Part shown: piece after piece, positions 23,301-33,777 of the stretch | How positions within the stretch are numbered: the stretch's first letter is position 1 | Layout: each line of letters begins with the position of its first letter | Origin: Mytilus trossulus | Lineage: Eukaryota; Mollusca; Bivalvia; Mytilida; Mytilidae | Reading direction: 5' to 3' | Assembly: GCF_036588685.1 (NCBI RefSeq) | Contig: NC_086374.1 | Location: 27,024,886-27,088,885 of the forward strand | Length of the DNA stretch: 64,000 nt | Translations under genes and position numbers: made by a program | The notes under the pieces: generated by a model | Told to the model about the DNA's origin: nothing | What the model saw: only the letters and a program-made list of their open reading frames with translations | The model's database searches: none

Positions 23301-25763
23301 GACTTATGTTTTTGTTATCAACATTGTATTTATTCTAAAGTACCATCATGTCAGAGTAAAGTTATTTAACTGGGTGTCATTTCAGGTCATTATACATGTT
23401 ATATGTCATCTTATGTTCTTTTCTGTAATTATATGTCATTTTATGTTCTTTTCTGTAATAATATGTCATTTTATGATCTTTTCTATAATTATATGTCATT
23501 TTATGTTCTTTTATGTCATTGTGTGTTTTACATGTAAATTATGTATTTTAATGTACTTTGCTACTGTTAAAGGCCGTATGGTGACCTATAGTTGTTAATG
23601 TTTGTGTCATTTTGGTCTTTTGTGGATAGTTGTCTCATTGGAAATCATACCACATCTTCTTTTTTATATTGTTTATATGTATCTTTTCTTTGTCCACTTA
23701 TTGAAATTACCAAAATTGTTAAAACTTGTTTCCCTTAAAGTCTTCATAAAAGAATACAGAAAATTTGTAAAATTGATCCACAGTATGAAATTTCTACACA
23801 TTGTTCATTGTGAATGTTTAATTGCATTTATTAATGAGGTGTTAATGGTAGATTTTTTTAAAAGTTTCTGTTAATCACATGTTTAAATTATTTTTATAAA
23901 AAGGGATTGTTTAGAACTTGGCATATCGTATTAATCTAGCTATGGTTGAAGATTGTATGCTGACCCTAAACGAATTTGGTTATTTGGGTCATAAGTCTGC
24001 AGACTTTGTTACATGTATATATACTGTGGATTCATTATTATTCGTTGGATACCAATTTTCTTGGATTTCGTGGGCACAGTCAAACCATGAAATTAAATAT
24101 TCAACGAATGATAATTTTTCTATAGGTTTGTATGCAGACTTCAGCAAAACCAAGAAATTAAATATCCACGAATATGCAAGTTTTTCTTATTCCACAAAAA
24201 TTGGTACCCACGAAAATAAATGAACCCACAGTACCCCTTATTTCTTATATTCTTATAAAAAGGTAGACACAATACTACATGTAACCCTTATATAACTAGA
24301 ATAGCAGCTCTGCATTTTGGGTCTAATTCATTTTATCAACATATTCAAAATTTTCACATTGTATGCACTTTAAACATGTTAAATACACAACTCGTTTGGT
24401 CTTTAGAAATCCCATAAATCTTTATAATGAACAAAAATGCAAAGTGCCAAACACAAAAAGTGAACAATTATAACTTTCTGTAAAAGAGTGTGTGCATGTT
24501 GTGAGGTAATTTTTGATTAACAACAGTGTTTTTACTCACACAAAACTATGCTGTGACAGTATACAATTTCTATTTTAAGTCTTGACCATTAAACAAAACT
24601 TACCTCATTAAGACAAAGACTGGCTGATGTATGCTTTACTGGAAAAAAAGATAGATCTTTTATAGAGTTAAAATTCAACTTACATTTGTACATATACTTT
24701 TATAGATAGAATTGATCAAAATCTGTATTTTCCATATAAAGTAGAAAGGTAATGGGCAGTCCTTGTCAATGTAGGAATTAAGTGCCATTTTACATTGTTT
24801 GTCAACAAGAGCATCGTAATGACTGTCAAATTCTGCATGACCTTATGCTCCTTTTTCTAGAGAGCAGCAATTGAAATACTGGGTCCATGATGTGTTTTTA
24901 TGGTTACAGTTTAGGCCCTTTTGAGTGAGTAGGCCATTCAATACACCTTATCGCTATTTAGTCCATTCCGAGAAAAACAGTCATTTATACAACTTCCTGT
25001 TTAGGTCACCAGCCGAAAAATGGAGGTCATCAGTAATGAGCTGAGGGAGAAAAAACTTTAGAAAGTGATCATCAAGAAACTTTGATATAGTATGATCCAT
25101 TTTTTTTCGAAATTAAAATTGAAGTAAAAATGTATTTTGTTTGAAGTATTTACGGTAGTTTAAATAGGTCTCATTCAAAGGTATCCTGCATGGTGAATTG
25201 TTTAAACAGGGTCCCAGATAGCTTCAACTGGATGATAAAGTTGTGTAATTTTAGAACTTATCCAGAATGGAATAAATAGCGATCAGGTGTATTCTTCCCA
25301 TGAATGCAATGGGGGTCTCATTTTGGGGGGATTTGATCCTGGAACCTGCTTATAGTTTGAACAGAATCCTGTACCCCGCTTCTCTTTGTATGTAATTTAG
25401 CGTCCAGCCAGACTTCATTTCCCATTTTCACATTTAATTATAAAAAACTTTCATGTGTCAACCGTAAACCCCACTGAAACCCACAGAACAGATAATTGCT
25501 GTAAACTGGATGGATAAATTTTCAAGAAATTTAGGTGTCATTTACCATTTTCATGGTTTATCTATAGAACATGAATGTGGCACACGTTTGTCAGCTTGTT
25601 GAATAAAAAATATCTTACTATGCACATTTGCGAGTCCTATCTTTATTTGTTCTATTTCAGGAACCAATCTTGTAAATTCGTCTGATATTAAATGACATCC
25701 TCTTTTCTTCGCAGGGATTGAAATTTCTCTCTGTAACCAAACACATCCCTCAGCAGTAGTCAT
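17257..25763 (-). CDS. yjbQ: UPF0047/YjbQ-family protein, complete seven-exon gene
   Basis: Seven exons (25619-25763, 24604-24638, 22320-22339, 21657-21696, 19816-19857, 18685-18802, 17257-17306) splice to 450 bp, 149 residues plus stop. This is close to the roughly 140 aa usual for the family. All junctions are GT-AG and keep frame. Family marks are present: [10 protein letters not shown] and RGCHLISDE at the N-terminus, the strictly conserved HTSAS (H51), NE.WD.DVR.D, the H-x-CEGPDDMPAHIK block (residues 86-99), [18 protein letters not shown] and the C-terminal VVTMQG. Bacterial members carry the family name secondary thiamine-phosphate synthase from in vitro activity; the eukaryotic role is uncertain. 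No targeting peptide is evident, so it is probably cytosolic. The start is the only suitable ATG before the conserved N-terminus. Confidence 0.95.
17380..18160. repeat. Dispersed repeat in UPF0047 intron (CAATAGACCATGAAATTGG family)
   Basis: The block CTATGTTCAATAGACCATGA, followed by AGAAAGGTCATGTCATAGGGAACAAG and ACTAAGTTTCAAG-like sequence, is shared with 33,410-33,510 and 50,210-50,310. A small internal repeat, GCACAAAAATCATGCTTGAA / GTACAAAAATCATGCTAGAA, lies at 17,400 and 17,465. I recognise this as a common mussel repeat. Confidence 0.65.
18685..18802 (-). CDS. yjbQ: UPF0047 exon 6
   Basis: A 118-bp exon with acceptor TATTTGCAG and donor GTAACA. It encodes [29 protein letters not shown] and [10 protein letters not shown]. 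It is the longest and most diagnostic exon of the gene. Confidence 0.96.
19816..19857 (-). CDS. yjbQ: UPF0047 exon 5
   Basis: A 42-bp exon with acceptor TTTTTTCCAG and donor GTATGT. It encodes [14 protein letters not shown], the conserved acidic active-site block. Phase 0 at both ends. Confidence 0.94.
19970..20260. repeat. Cluster of GATCGATC motifs with inverted halves
   Basis: AGATCGATC or close variants recur at least seven times, interleaved with (G/A)TTTACACT and its complement AGTGTAAAC. The right edge reads CAGTGTAAACAGGGTCC. It looks like subterminal repeats of a non-autonomous DNA transposon in the UPF0047 gene's intron. A matching left terminus was not established. Confidence 0.55.
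21186..21398. mobile_element. 213-bp TA-flanked MITE, copy 1
   Basis: The left end TACTTTGGATTCATT is matched by the right end AATGAATCCACAGTA. Both lie at TA dinucleotides. The inner sequence carries repeated TTTTCGTG/CACGAAAA stretches in opposite orientations. It lies in a UPF0047 intron. It is paired with the element at 24,022-24,233. Confidence 0.75.
21657..21696 (-). CDS. yjbQ: UPF0047 exon 4
   Basis: A 40-bp exon with acceptor CTTTTTACAG and donor GTATGT. It encodes (R)[13 protein letters not shown], the helix that follows the WD motif. It ends in phase 0. Confidence 0.93.
22320..22339 (-). CDS. yjbQ: UPF0047 exon 3 (20-bp micro-exon)
   Basis: Only 20 bp: acceptor ATTATTTTCAG, donor GTGAGT. 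It encodes NWDSDV plus two bases of an arginine codon. It is supported because it restores both the reading frame and the family motif NE-x-WD-x-DV. Confidence 0.92.
23400..23530. repeat. Short tandem repeat ATATGTCATTTTATGTTCTT
   Basis: About five imperfect units of 28-30 bp (ATATGTCATTTTATG.TCTT TTCTGTAAT) in a UPF0047 intron. It directly precedes copy 2 of the TTGTCTCATTGG dispersed repeat. Confidence 0.75.
23565..23670. repeat. Dispersed repeat (TTGTCTCATTGGNAATCAT family), copy 2
   Basis: Close match to 8285-8390: CCGTATGGTGACCTATA, TTTGTGTCATTTTGGTC, GTTGTCTCATTGGAAATCAT, ACCACATCTTCTTTTTTATA. Same orientation as copy 1. Confidence 0.8.
24022..24233. mobile_element. 212-bp TA-flanked MITE, copy 2
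   Basis: The left end TACTGTGGATTCATT and right end AATGAACCCACAGTA form inverted repeats. The arms continue with TTGGATACCAATTTTC against AAATTGGTACCCACG. Same family and size as 21,186-21,398, in another intron of the same gene. Confidence 0.78.
24604..24638 (-). CDS. yjbQ: UPF0047 exon 2 (HTSAS)
   Basis: A 35-bp micro-exon with acceptor TTTTTTTCCAG and donor GTAAGT. It reads (I)[11 protein letters not shown] and carries the invariant histidine of the family. Phase 1 in, phase 0 out. Confidence 0.94.
24942..25291. mobile_element. 350-bp mariner-type MITE
   Basis: TA CACCTTATCGCTATTTA at the left and TAAATAGCGATCAGGTG TA at the right form imperfect terminal inverted repeats of roughly 28 bp, flanked by TA. 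The size and TA target suggest a Tc1/mariner-derived MITE. It lies in intron 1 of the UPF0047 gene. Confidence 0.78.
25311..25483. mobile_element. Small TIR repeat (GGGGTCTCATT...), copy 1
   Basis: The left GGGGGTCTCATTTTGGGG faces the right CCCCACTGAAACCCA. The inside has CCCATTTTCACAT and CCTGTACCCCGCTT blocks, also found in the better-preserved copy at 29,551-29,804. Confidence 0.65.
25619..25763 (-). CDS. yjbQ: UPF0047 exon 1 (start codon)
   Basis: 145 bp from the ATG at 25,763 to donor GTAAGA. It encodes 48 residues, [18 protein letters not shown] to IKIGLANVH, plus one base of the next codon. The open frame upstream of the ATG contains no better methionine. Confidence 0.92.
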
Positions 25764-26220
25764 ACTTTGATCAGCAGGGAGCAACGAAATTCTCAACAAA
25801 AATATTGGGATATGTTACAACTAGGGGAAAGTAACGTATACACTTGTATTGAACTGTCACTGTAATCTGTAATATATATTCTGCCAATGTAGGCACACCT
25901 CTTCCGAGTATTGGTTTTCACATCATGAATAAAAATATCTTCCACCAATATCACTATACACTATATACATTGTACATCATATTCTTGACGATAAAATTGG
26001 GCTTAATGTCAATATCATCAAATCATTTAATATTTTAAAATCTAAAATATTTATCTAAAGATATCACTGTTTAAGAGTAGACAACCAATCGACACTTAGG
26101 ATTCATAAAATGATGTTATCTACTTTCTTTTCTTTTTCTTTATATCATATAATTGCAACAGTCTATATCTTTCACAATGGAGATTGTAATATAATCGCCT
26201 ACATATTGGATCTATAATTA

Positions 26221-26385
26221 TAGGTTTCATAACGAGTGAGAATTAGATATCGCTTGATATCAACTCGAGTTATTTAATTTTAATATAATAATAAACGAGC
26301 CTGTGGCGAGTTTGTTATTACTATTTAAATTAAATAAAGAGAGTTGATATCAAACGATATCTAATTCTCCCGAGTTGTGAAACCT
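26221..26385. repeat. 165-bp palindromic element
   Basis: The left arm TAGGTTTCATAACGAGTGAG, then AATTAGATATCG(C/T)TTGATATCA, is the reverse complement of the right arm ending CTCCCGAGTTGTGAAACCTA with few mismatches. The spacer is about 50 bp and AT-rich. A foldback MITE is likely. It lies about 450 bp upstream of the UPF0047 start codon. Confidence 0.85.
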
Positions 26386-26846
26386 ATTTCTCTTATGGTA
26401 AACATGCTTTTTGTGCTTAATAAAAAAAATCCGCGAAACGTCGACCCAGTCGCTTGAACATAACTGCATTGTGACGTCATATGTCCTGTTCGTCGTCAAT
26501 CTTCAACATAAGACTTTTTTAAACATTTTGTACGCTTCAGAATGTAATAATATATGAATAAGAATATATAATAAGGTGAAAAGTGTGCGTATTTTCTATA
26601 TTATTGAAGAAATCGCTTATCTCCGTTGCAATGGAGGAAATGTACATCATTGTGACCTTTAACTGTCAACAATGACCTAAAGAATAGCCAATGAAAATGC
26701 CGCAATATCGTTTCAGGAGGTTTCGTTGGCCAATCAAATTAATGCATTTTTCGTATCACTTTTTCGTATCACACTCCGGACAGTGTGATACGAGAATTAT
26801 CTATTCATGCGAGAAATAGATAACAGGCCCCAACCATAAGAGAATG
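26386..26846. mobile_element. Putative MITE abutting the palindrome
   Basis: TTCTCTTATGGT at 26,386 and ACCATAAGAGAA at 26,833 form 12-bp inverted ends. Near the right end is a hairpin, TCGTATCACACTCCGG and CAGTGTGATACGA (26,764-26,794). Together with 26,221-26,385 it may be one composite element. No coding sequence. Confidence 0.5.
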
Positions 26847-26929
26847 TTCTGTATCACTTTAAAAACTTTTTCATTTCTTAACATTGTCATGTAAGTAAAG
26901 GGATCTATGATCAGTTGTTAAATGTCAAA

Positions 26930-28415
26930 ATGTTCACCTTTCATATTAAAAGCAGCTAACTCTTCACTACAGGAATTAATTAAATCTTCCAAAATTGGTT
27001 TTCTGATGTCTTCTTAACTTTTACACGTTAATAAGAAATGTGGTAAAGTTTCTTCTGTTTCATTACACAGTTTGCATATAGACAGTTCTGTATTACTTTT
27101 AAACTTGGCTCTAACTGTTTGCAGAATGTAACTCCCGGTAGCTATTTTCAATTTTGTAGGAATTCTAATAATTTCCCTTGAATTCATAGTATTTATATTT
27201 GCAATAGGATGACATTGTCCTGGTTTATATATCAACGATAAGTATCTTAAACTGGTATAAAGTTTTGCTTGATTCAGTATCTTCTCAATCCAGAATTTTT
27301 GAACTTTGGAAGTTATTTCCCTTTTCCATTGGTATTTACTAATTGGATTAACTAAGTATTGTGCAGGATCATTAAGTTCATATTTCAAAAATATTTTCCT
27401 CAGTAAACTAAACCAACTATTACTATTAATAGATTTAACATTTAATTGCATTTCCGCTAGTTGCCATTCAATAGAATTTTTTCCTTGTCTAGTAATATTT
27501 CCATAAAAAGTTAAAATTTTTACATCTATTTTAGCTTCTACAGGTAACATCCCAGAAATCATATATATAGCAGGATCTGCTACTGTTTTTGGTAAAGATA
27601 ACAATTGTTTCAAGAACTTCTTAAATTGGATATTTAAAGTTTCTAAACATCTTCCTCTAGGGATTACTATTTCCAATCCATAAAACATTATCGGTATAAT
27701 ATAAGTATTCATAATTGACATTGCAGTTTGTGGATCTAGTCCATTTTCGCCATAAAGTCCAACCCCCATTAAACTATAAAGTGTCCTTCTTGCTTTCTTT
27801 AAATTCTCATCTATTGTAGCTTTACATGAATCATCGTCTGTACGACATATTCATATATGTGTTGCTTTATTAAAAGTTGGAAGAACAGAATTGTCTAAAT
27901 TCCAAAAAAAAATCATTTACTTTCTCATGGTGACGTGATTTAGACTGTACAACACAACTTTTTGCTGGTTGTAGTAAGTATGCCTCATGTTTACTAAAAT
28001 CAAAGGCCATATCAATTAAAATTTGCGTTTCATACGGACAGTTACTAAGAATGGCTAAATCATCTGCGCAAGTAGGAGCACAACAAGAAATCGATCCAAT
28101 TTTGCCTCCATATCCTGAATCAGCTAAAATGTCTAAAAGTGTATTTATATAGATTTTGTACAAGTCTGCACTAAGAGTCTCTCCTTGTCTTACGCCTTGT
28201 TCTATTCTAAAAGTGTCCGATATTTGATTATTCCATTTAACACAAGAAACAGCATTTTTATATAGATTATCAATAATTAAAATAGATTGTTCTGGAATTT
28301 TCATTTGATATAATCTTCTGATAAGCCCAGCATGTTTAACAGCATCGAATGCAGATTTTGCATCAAGCATAGTTATTATTATTTGATCATTTAACTCGAT
28401 ACATTCCTTGTGATT
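26930..28415 (-). pseudogene. LINE ORF2 3' half (RT palm to C-terminus), two frameshifts
   Basis: On the minus strand LDAKSAFDAVKHAGLIRRLY (motif A), then GVRQGETLSADLYKIYINTL, then CADDLAILSN are an RT palm (28,370-28,000). Near 27,900 (an A run) and 27,850 the frame breaks. It resumes at DDDSCKATIDENLKKARRTL and continues through the C-terminal region (27,769-27,014) to a CKLCNETEETLPHFLLTCK zinc knuckle. The long 251-aa open stretch implies recent origin. The 5' half of a related or the same copy lies at 33,778-34,477. Confidence 0.85.
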
Positions 28416-28474
28416 ACTATACTATATATAAAAATATTAATTTTCGCGAACCATTTAGGTCACGGAAATTCCAA

Positions 28475-28935
28475 AATATGGCATCAGTAAGGAGAGTTGT
28501 GCAAATAATGCGAATACACAGAACCCCCATCCAAATTATCTTTAGCTAAAAGTATTCATCATTTTCTATTTTATATGTACTAACAACATTCCATTTTTCT
28601 ATAATTTCGATTAAAATATTCCAAAATCTGAGTTAAAAAAAGTCAAATGCCCAAAATAAACATTGTCTGATTGGTTGAAGTACTGTGGCGTCAATGATAA
28701 GCATAGCAAGCCTCGATGTAAAGCACACGCTTCACATGAATAAGGAGAGTTTTACAAATAATGTGAATACACAGATCCTCCATCCTATTTATATTTTGCT
28801 GAAAATGTTGCAATGTTCATCATTTCTGTTTTGATTCTGCTAACAACATTCCATTTTTTCTTTAATTCCGATTTAAATATGTGGAACCCGCAATAAAAAT
28901 AGATGGCCTCAATGATTTAAACGCAACGCAAAAAA
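28475..28935. repeat. Diverged direct duplication, period about 257 bp
   Basis: AAGGAGAGTTGTGCAAATAA near 28,480 recurs as AAGGAGAGTTTTACAAATAA near 28,740. Each is followed by TGNGAATACACAGA, a C-rich CCATCC block and CTAACAACATTCCATTTTT. The copies are about 75-80% alike by eye. No coding sequence. Confidence 0.7.
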
Positions 28936-29214
28936 TTCCGTTGACCCTGAATTCAACGGATCGATAATAGCATCATCACCAACAACAAAATGTCTACCGT
29001 TATCTTTGTGAAATTTCAGTTATATAGTTCTTTAATTAGAGAAATTTTGGTAAGTATTACTTATTAATGTTAAAGTTCTACTGATGTGCTTCTCTAGACC
29101 TTTTTGACGGTCCGTTTTATCCCATTTATCTCAATATTATCTCCGATGACAGTATAAATGTCAACCCGACCTATTCGTGTCAAAAGTGAAAATTGCATCG
29201 ATTCATTGAACTAA

Positions 29215-29375
29215 TTTCTTCTTAAACTATGCATGCATTATTTCTGTATTATATGATAACCAATCACATTCACGTTGCATGTTTGCATGAAAATATTATG
29301 TATTAGTGAATTGTAAGGGCGATGCAACTTGAGGTCAGTGCGCGATCACGTGACATTATTATTTGTAAACAAATT
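29215..29375. repeat. Non-coding direct repeat with CACGTGAC, copy 1
   Basis: GAACTAATTTCTTCT, then ATAACCAATCACATTCACGT, TGCATGTTTGCATGA, and GTCAGTGCGC..TCACGTGACAT.ATTATTTGTAA. The same order of blocks is found at 30,330-30,515. It contains a palindromic CACGTG. Confidence 0.7.
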
Positions 29376-29550
29376 TAAAACATGCTCCCCGCGTAACACG
29401 TGTCTGAATTATCCTTTCAAAGTGTTATGAATCTTTCAATCACTATTTTATGATATATTTCTAGGTTTGCATATCAGTAGTCAAAGTGAATTAAACGTAG
29501 TTCTTAGTTGTGTTTTTTTTTATATAGAATTAGAAGGTAAATCTACATAA

Positions 29551-29804
29551 GGGGGTCTCATTGGGGGGGGGGGGGGGGGGGGTTCTGATCCCAGATCCCA
29601 CTTACTGTTTTGTCAGATTCACATATCCCGCTTACACTATGTACATGAACAATTTTCATTTTTTTGTCATTTCCGGGGTCCTGCAGAACCCCATTTCCCG
29701 TTTTCACGACAGACCTCATTTCCCGTTTTCATGACACAATAATTTGACTTTCACGTTTATGAAAAATTGTCAATATTGGTCACGCTTAGACCCAATGAGA
29801 CCCA
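29551..29804. mobile_element. 254-bp TIR repeat with 20-base G run, copy 2
   Basis: The left GGGGGTCTCATTGGGG faces the right CCCAATGAGACCCA. The interior has repeated CCCCATTTCCCGTTTTCA and CCTCATTTCCCGTTTTCA blocks. The G run (29,563-29,582) is directly inside the left end. Same family as 25,311-25,483. Confidence 0.75.
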
Positions 29805-30246
29805 CACACTAGTCAGTATTTAACTTCACCCAAAAAGATGACTCAACTTCCCTCTATATTTAAAACCTGCATACTAATTTAAACAGCATTTGCTCCCCTT
29901 GAACACTATTTGGCCCCTTCCGTGTCATTTCCCTTTAAATTTGCTGAAAAGTCATACTTTAAGTCCATTTACAGTAACGGCTAATATTTGATTTTACCAT
30001 CTTAATTTCAATTTTCATATTGAACACATTTGACCATTCAATATGAGTTCCCATGTATTTTTGTCATATATGAAGGAGGTTTTAGGTCATGTTTTCCTAA
30101 ACACCTTATTGCTATTTGTCTGTCTGGATTGTTAAAACCACAAAATCAAATATTGATGAATATGCAAGTTTTCAACAATCCCGGAACATTAACAAAGATG
30201 TGTGTGAGAGGGTGAAAATTAGCCTTCTGATGTACTGATATTTTTA

Positions 30247-30322
30247 GCACCCCAAGTGAGAATCTAACTCAGGACTTTCAATACTGTAGCCATCGGTCTT
30301 AACCACAAGATCACGAACTCAC
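30247..30322 (-). repeat. tRNA-like sequence (SINE head or tRNA pseudogene)
   Basis: On the minus strand TGATCTTGTGGTTAAGACCG resembles a tRNA A box (TRGYnnAnnnG). GAGTTAGATTCTC, about 35 bases later, resembles a decayed B box (GGTTCGANTCC). The acceptor stem does not pair, so it is not a functional tRNA. A tRNA-derived SINE remnant is the likely origin. Confidence 0.45.
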
Positions 30323-30329
30323 ATTTAAT

Positions 30330-30515
30330 GAACTAATTTCTTCTATATTAACTGTTCGTGCATAAATTCTGTATTATTTGATAACCAATCACATTCACGT
30401 TGCATGTTTGCATGATAATGGGTTCAGTATGAGTGAACTGTAGTGTATTGCAAAATTAATGCAAATTGTGACGTCAGTGCGCCTTCACGTGACATAATTA
30501 TTTGTAACCAAACCG
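30330..30515. repeat. Non-coding direct repeat with CACGTGAC, copy 2
   Basis: Same block order as 29,215-29,375: GAACTAATTTCTTCT, ATAACCAATCACATTCACGT, TGCATGTTTGCATGA, then TGACGTCAGTGCGCCTTCAC GTGAC split by a few bases. This copy also has a CRE-like TGACGTCA. Spacing between copies is about 1.1 kb. Confidence 0.7.
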
Positions 30516-32030
30516 GCTTCTCATGTAATGTAACGGTTTGTTTCTTCCTCTGTGATATTTTATCCTGAGGATAATTTGTCCCGGTAATTTTTTTCCAGGC
30601 ATGGTATTTCATTTCACAGGTTGATTTTTCCCCGAGGAGTGAAAATCTATCAGATTTCTGTGTTATGTGGATAGTATGTACCGGTATATATTTGCCCGGA
30701 TTTTGCCGTAATATATTTCACAGAACCGTGTGAAATAGAGTCCCATTACCTACTATGTAAGTTACTCTTAATCAATATATACCTGACTATAATTATAAAA
30801 TGTTTACAAAGGTAAGCAACTGTCTAGGGCCAAGTAAGGGAGGGGAAACAACAGTATTAGTACTATTTCGCAGAACGATAAACAGATGCATAGACAGACC
30901 AAGGGGGTGGGGGAAATTTAGCTGATGACATATATGTAAGAAATCATTGAAGCTTGATGGGAGTGGGCAACCCTCTGGTCCATCAGAGCCCCCACACCTT
31001 TTTGAAAAGTTCTGGATCTGCCACTGAGATTTGCAGGTTTTCTTAGTAAAGATACCTTAAAATATCACAAACTGTGTGCTTTCCAGACCATAGTTTACAT
31101 TTTTTTTTCATATTTTGCCGTGTCAAAATGACCTAAATTTAAAGGACAGTTTATAGACCCAAAAATGGTATATCACATTCTACACATCAAGATTTTAGCA
31201 GGAAAGACTGCCGTTTGAGTTTTTAACCATTTTGACTTTTTAATTTGATCTACTCCACTAATTAAAGTCGTTGAAGTAGAATATTTATTGGTTGTAAATA
31301 TGGAATCTTATTCAGTGGCAAAGGAAATAGACACTGACAAGTCTTAGATAACATTTTATATAGTTTTGAATTTTTCTTCGTCAGTTGACTAAAATTAGAT
31401 GGAGGTGTGTTCTAATTTCTAACAGAGGAGCAATCAACCTATATCAATATGTGCATGAAGCAAATTGATAGTTGCTAGATACTGAATGATTATATCCACA
31501 ATAAAGGTTTAACCTGTGCATATATACTTAAAACAAGATAAAAAAAAGTCTGTCTTTTTCAGGACTTCTGAATCCAATCATGTAGTATGGAATGTTATTG
31601 AGATATGGTTTGGGTGGATGGATGGTCATGAAGGACCTGTAGTACAAAGTATATCACTGGATTTAGCTCTTTGTCTAAGTGTATTATTAAAGTACTTTGC
31701 TTTGAGCTCAGTTCATTGTTATGCAATTCATTCTTTGTGAAATTAAGATTTGACAGACAACTCTAATGGACAAGGATTTGTCAAAGTAGTATCATCTCTA
31801 TGTACAATGTAAGTATTCAGGAGATAAAAGCATTCTATTTTGATTTGAACCATACATTTTATAAAAAAAAGTGGGAACAAATTTACCGGACAATGCTACT
31901 CCCACTACTAGCAATATGATGCTAGGTTGTTTTAATACATCTGTATTACCTGCTGATGACTCGGCCCTGAGTGTAAATGGTCCTTCAATTAGGAGGGAAA
32001 AAAATTATAAGGCCTATCCAGTCTAATCGA
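30516..32030. other. Gene-free stretch
   Basis: No recognised protein or bounded repeat. Short open frames here (for example 31,516-31,740) show no family motif. Confidence 0.4.
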
Positions 32031-32059
32031 TTTCTAAAACTATACTTCATTGCACATGT

Positions 32060-32610
32060 TCAACATTTTTATACAACCACAAAAAATTTGGGGTCGTAAA
32101 TTGGTATCCTGTCCGAAAGATGGATGGTTTCTTGATAATAACTTTATTATAAGTAAATAGAAATCAACAAAATTATAACACAACGTTTATAACCACAAAA
32201 GGAAGCTTGGGATTGATTTTGGGGGTTATGGTCCCTAAGGTTTAGGAATAAGGGGTACAAAGGTGCCCAAAACAAGCCTTAATCTAGTGTCGGTTTAAAA
32301 AGTTGTGTATAAGTATTTCAATTGTTCTGAAATTGTACCACAATGTTTAATACCATAAGTAGAAGGTTCGGATATATTGTGTGGGTTATGGGACAAACAG
32401 TCTAATAATTACGGACCAAAAACAAACATTTTTGTAAATTCAAGACCCTTAATTGGAGTTTGTCCAGAATGGTTGTTAAATTACCTAATACCAATGCTTT
32501 ATGAAATCTTCTTTGAAAATTGGAGTTATCTTTCTTTGTTCAGACAACTTAAATCAATTATACAATATACAATGCAATATTCACTTTATTACCAACTGAT
32601 AAATTAAAGC
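32060..32610. repeat. Dispersed repeat, two diverged units
   Basis: GTAAATAGAAATCAACAAAA, then ATAACACAACGTTTATAACC, ACAAAAGGAAGCTTGGGATT and GGTTTAGGAATAAGGGG form one unit. A decayed second one follows (ACCACAATGTTTAATACC, GTGGGTTATGGGAC). From memory this family is very abundant in mussel DNA. Confidence 0.6.
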
Positions 32611-33264
32611 AGTCATTAATAACCATTCAGTGATTGAACACACTTTCTAGGGTATGCCCTTTTACAAATGGAAAAATTATACATTTTTTTAGTTTCTGAT
32701 CTCTTAACTGAAGTTTGTCTCCTCTAAATGTTTCTCATTTCAGAAATTAAAAAGAAAATTTCTTCAGATATTTTTGTTTGAAAGGATTAATATTCAACAG
32801 CATAGTGAATTGCTCCTAACCCAAAAGCAAAAAAATATTTTAAGTTCATTAGACCACATTCATTCTGTGTCAGAAACCTAAGCTGTGTCATCTATTTAAT
32901 CACAATCCAAACTCAGAGCTGTTTCCAGCTTGAATGTTGTGTCAATACTAGCCCCAACTGTTCAGGCTTCGACCTCTGCAGTCATATAAAGCTGGGCTCT
33001 GCGGAGCATCTGGTCCATTCATTTGTTTATTTTTCAATTTGTGTGAATTAACATAGTTACAGTAAATGCTAATTACTGCACTTTCATACCACAACAAATA
33101 TTGTATTGGTACATGTATCACTCAAATGTGTATCCATATAACAAAAATAATGAAAAGGAATAATTTTGCATTACCTTTTGAATACTATGACTTTTTAGAT
33201 ATGTAGACATATTAAGACTCATTAGTAGATGTTGATAATATTGGCTTAAAATGCTTGAAATTCT

Positions 33265-33640
33265 CTCAGATTACTTTTGGAGCAGTTATGAGTTTTGAAA
33301 TTAGAAAGATCATATCATATGCAACAAGTGTACTTAGGTTCAAGTTGATTGGACTTCAGCTTCATCAAAAAATACTTTGACCAAAAACTTTAACCTGAAA
33401 CTCCCACTTTCATTTTCTATGTTCAATAGACCATGAAATTGGGGTCAAAAGTCTAATTTGGCTTTAAAATTAGAAAGATCATATCATAATGAACATGTGT
33501 ACTAAGTTTCGAGTTGATTGGACTTCAGCTTCATCAAAAACTACCTTGACCAAAAACTTTAACCTAAAGCGGGACAAATGAACGAACGTACCCACAGACC
33601 AGAAAACATAATGCCCATCTACTATAGTAGGTGGGGGCAT
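33265..33640. repeat. Dispersed repeat, two tandem units of about 180 bp
   Basis: GTTGATTGGACTTCAGCTTC, followed by ATCAAAAA and CTTTGACCAAAAACTTTAAC, appears twice (near 33,340 and 33,515). The end reads GACCAGAAAACATAATGCCC. The family is also seen at 50,170-50,430 and partly at 17,640-17,770. Confidence 0.8.
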
Positions 33641-33777
33641 ACAAAATTTAATAAATAACACTCATAATGCTCAGATTGGTTGTCATCGTGCAACATAGTT
33701 AATAACACCATATAGAAAAAACATAGAACTCATTTTGTCATAAGACACTGTCAAACATCCATACATACTATCCACAC

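Noticed and set aside
30247-30322. Functional tRNA gene
   Set aside because: B box is degraded and the acceptor stem does not pair.
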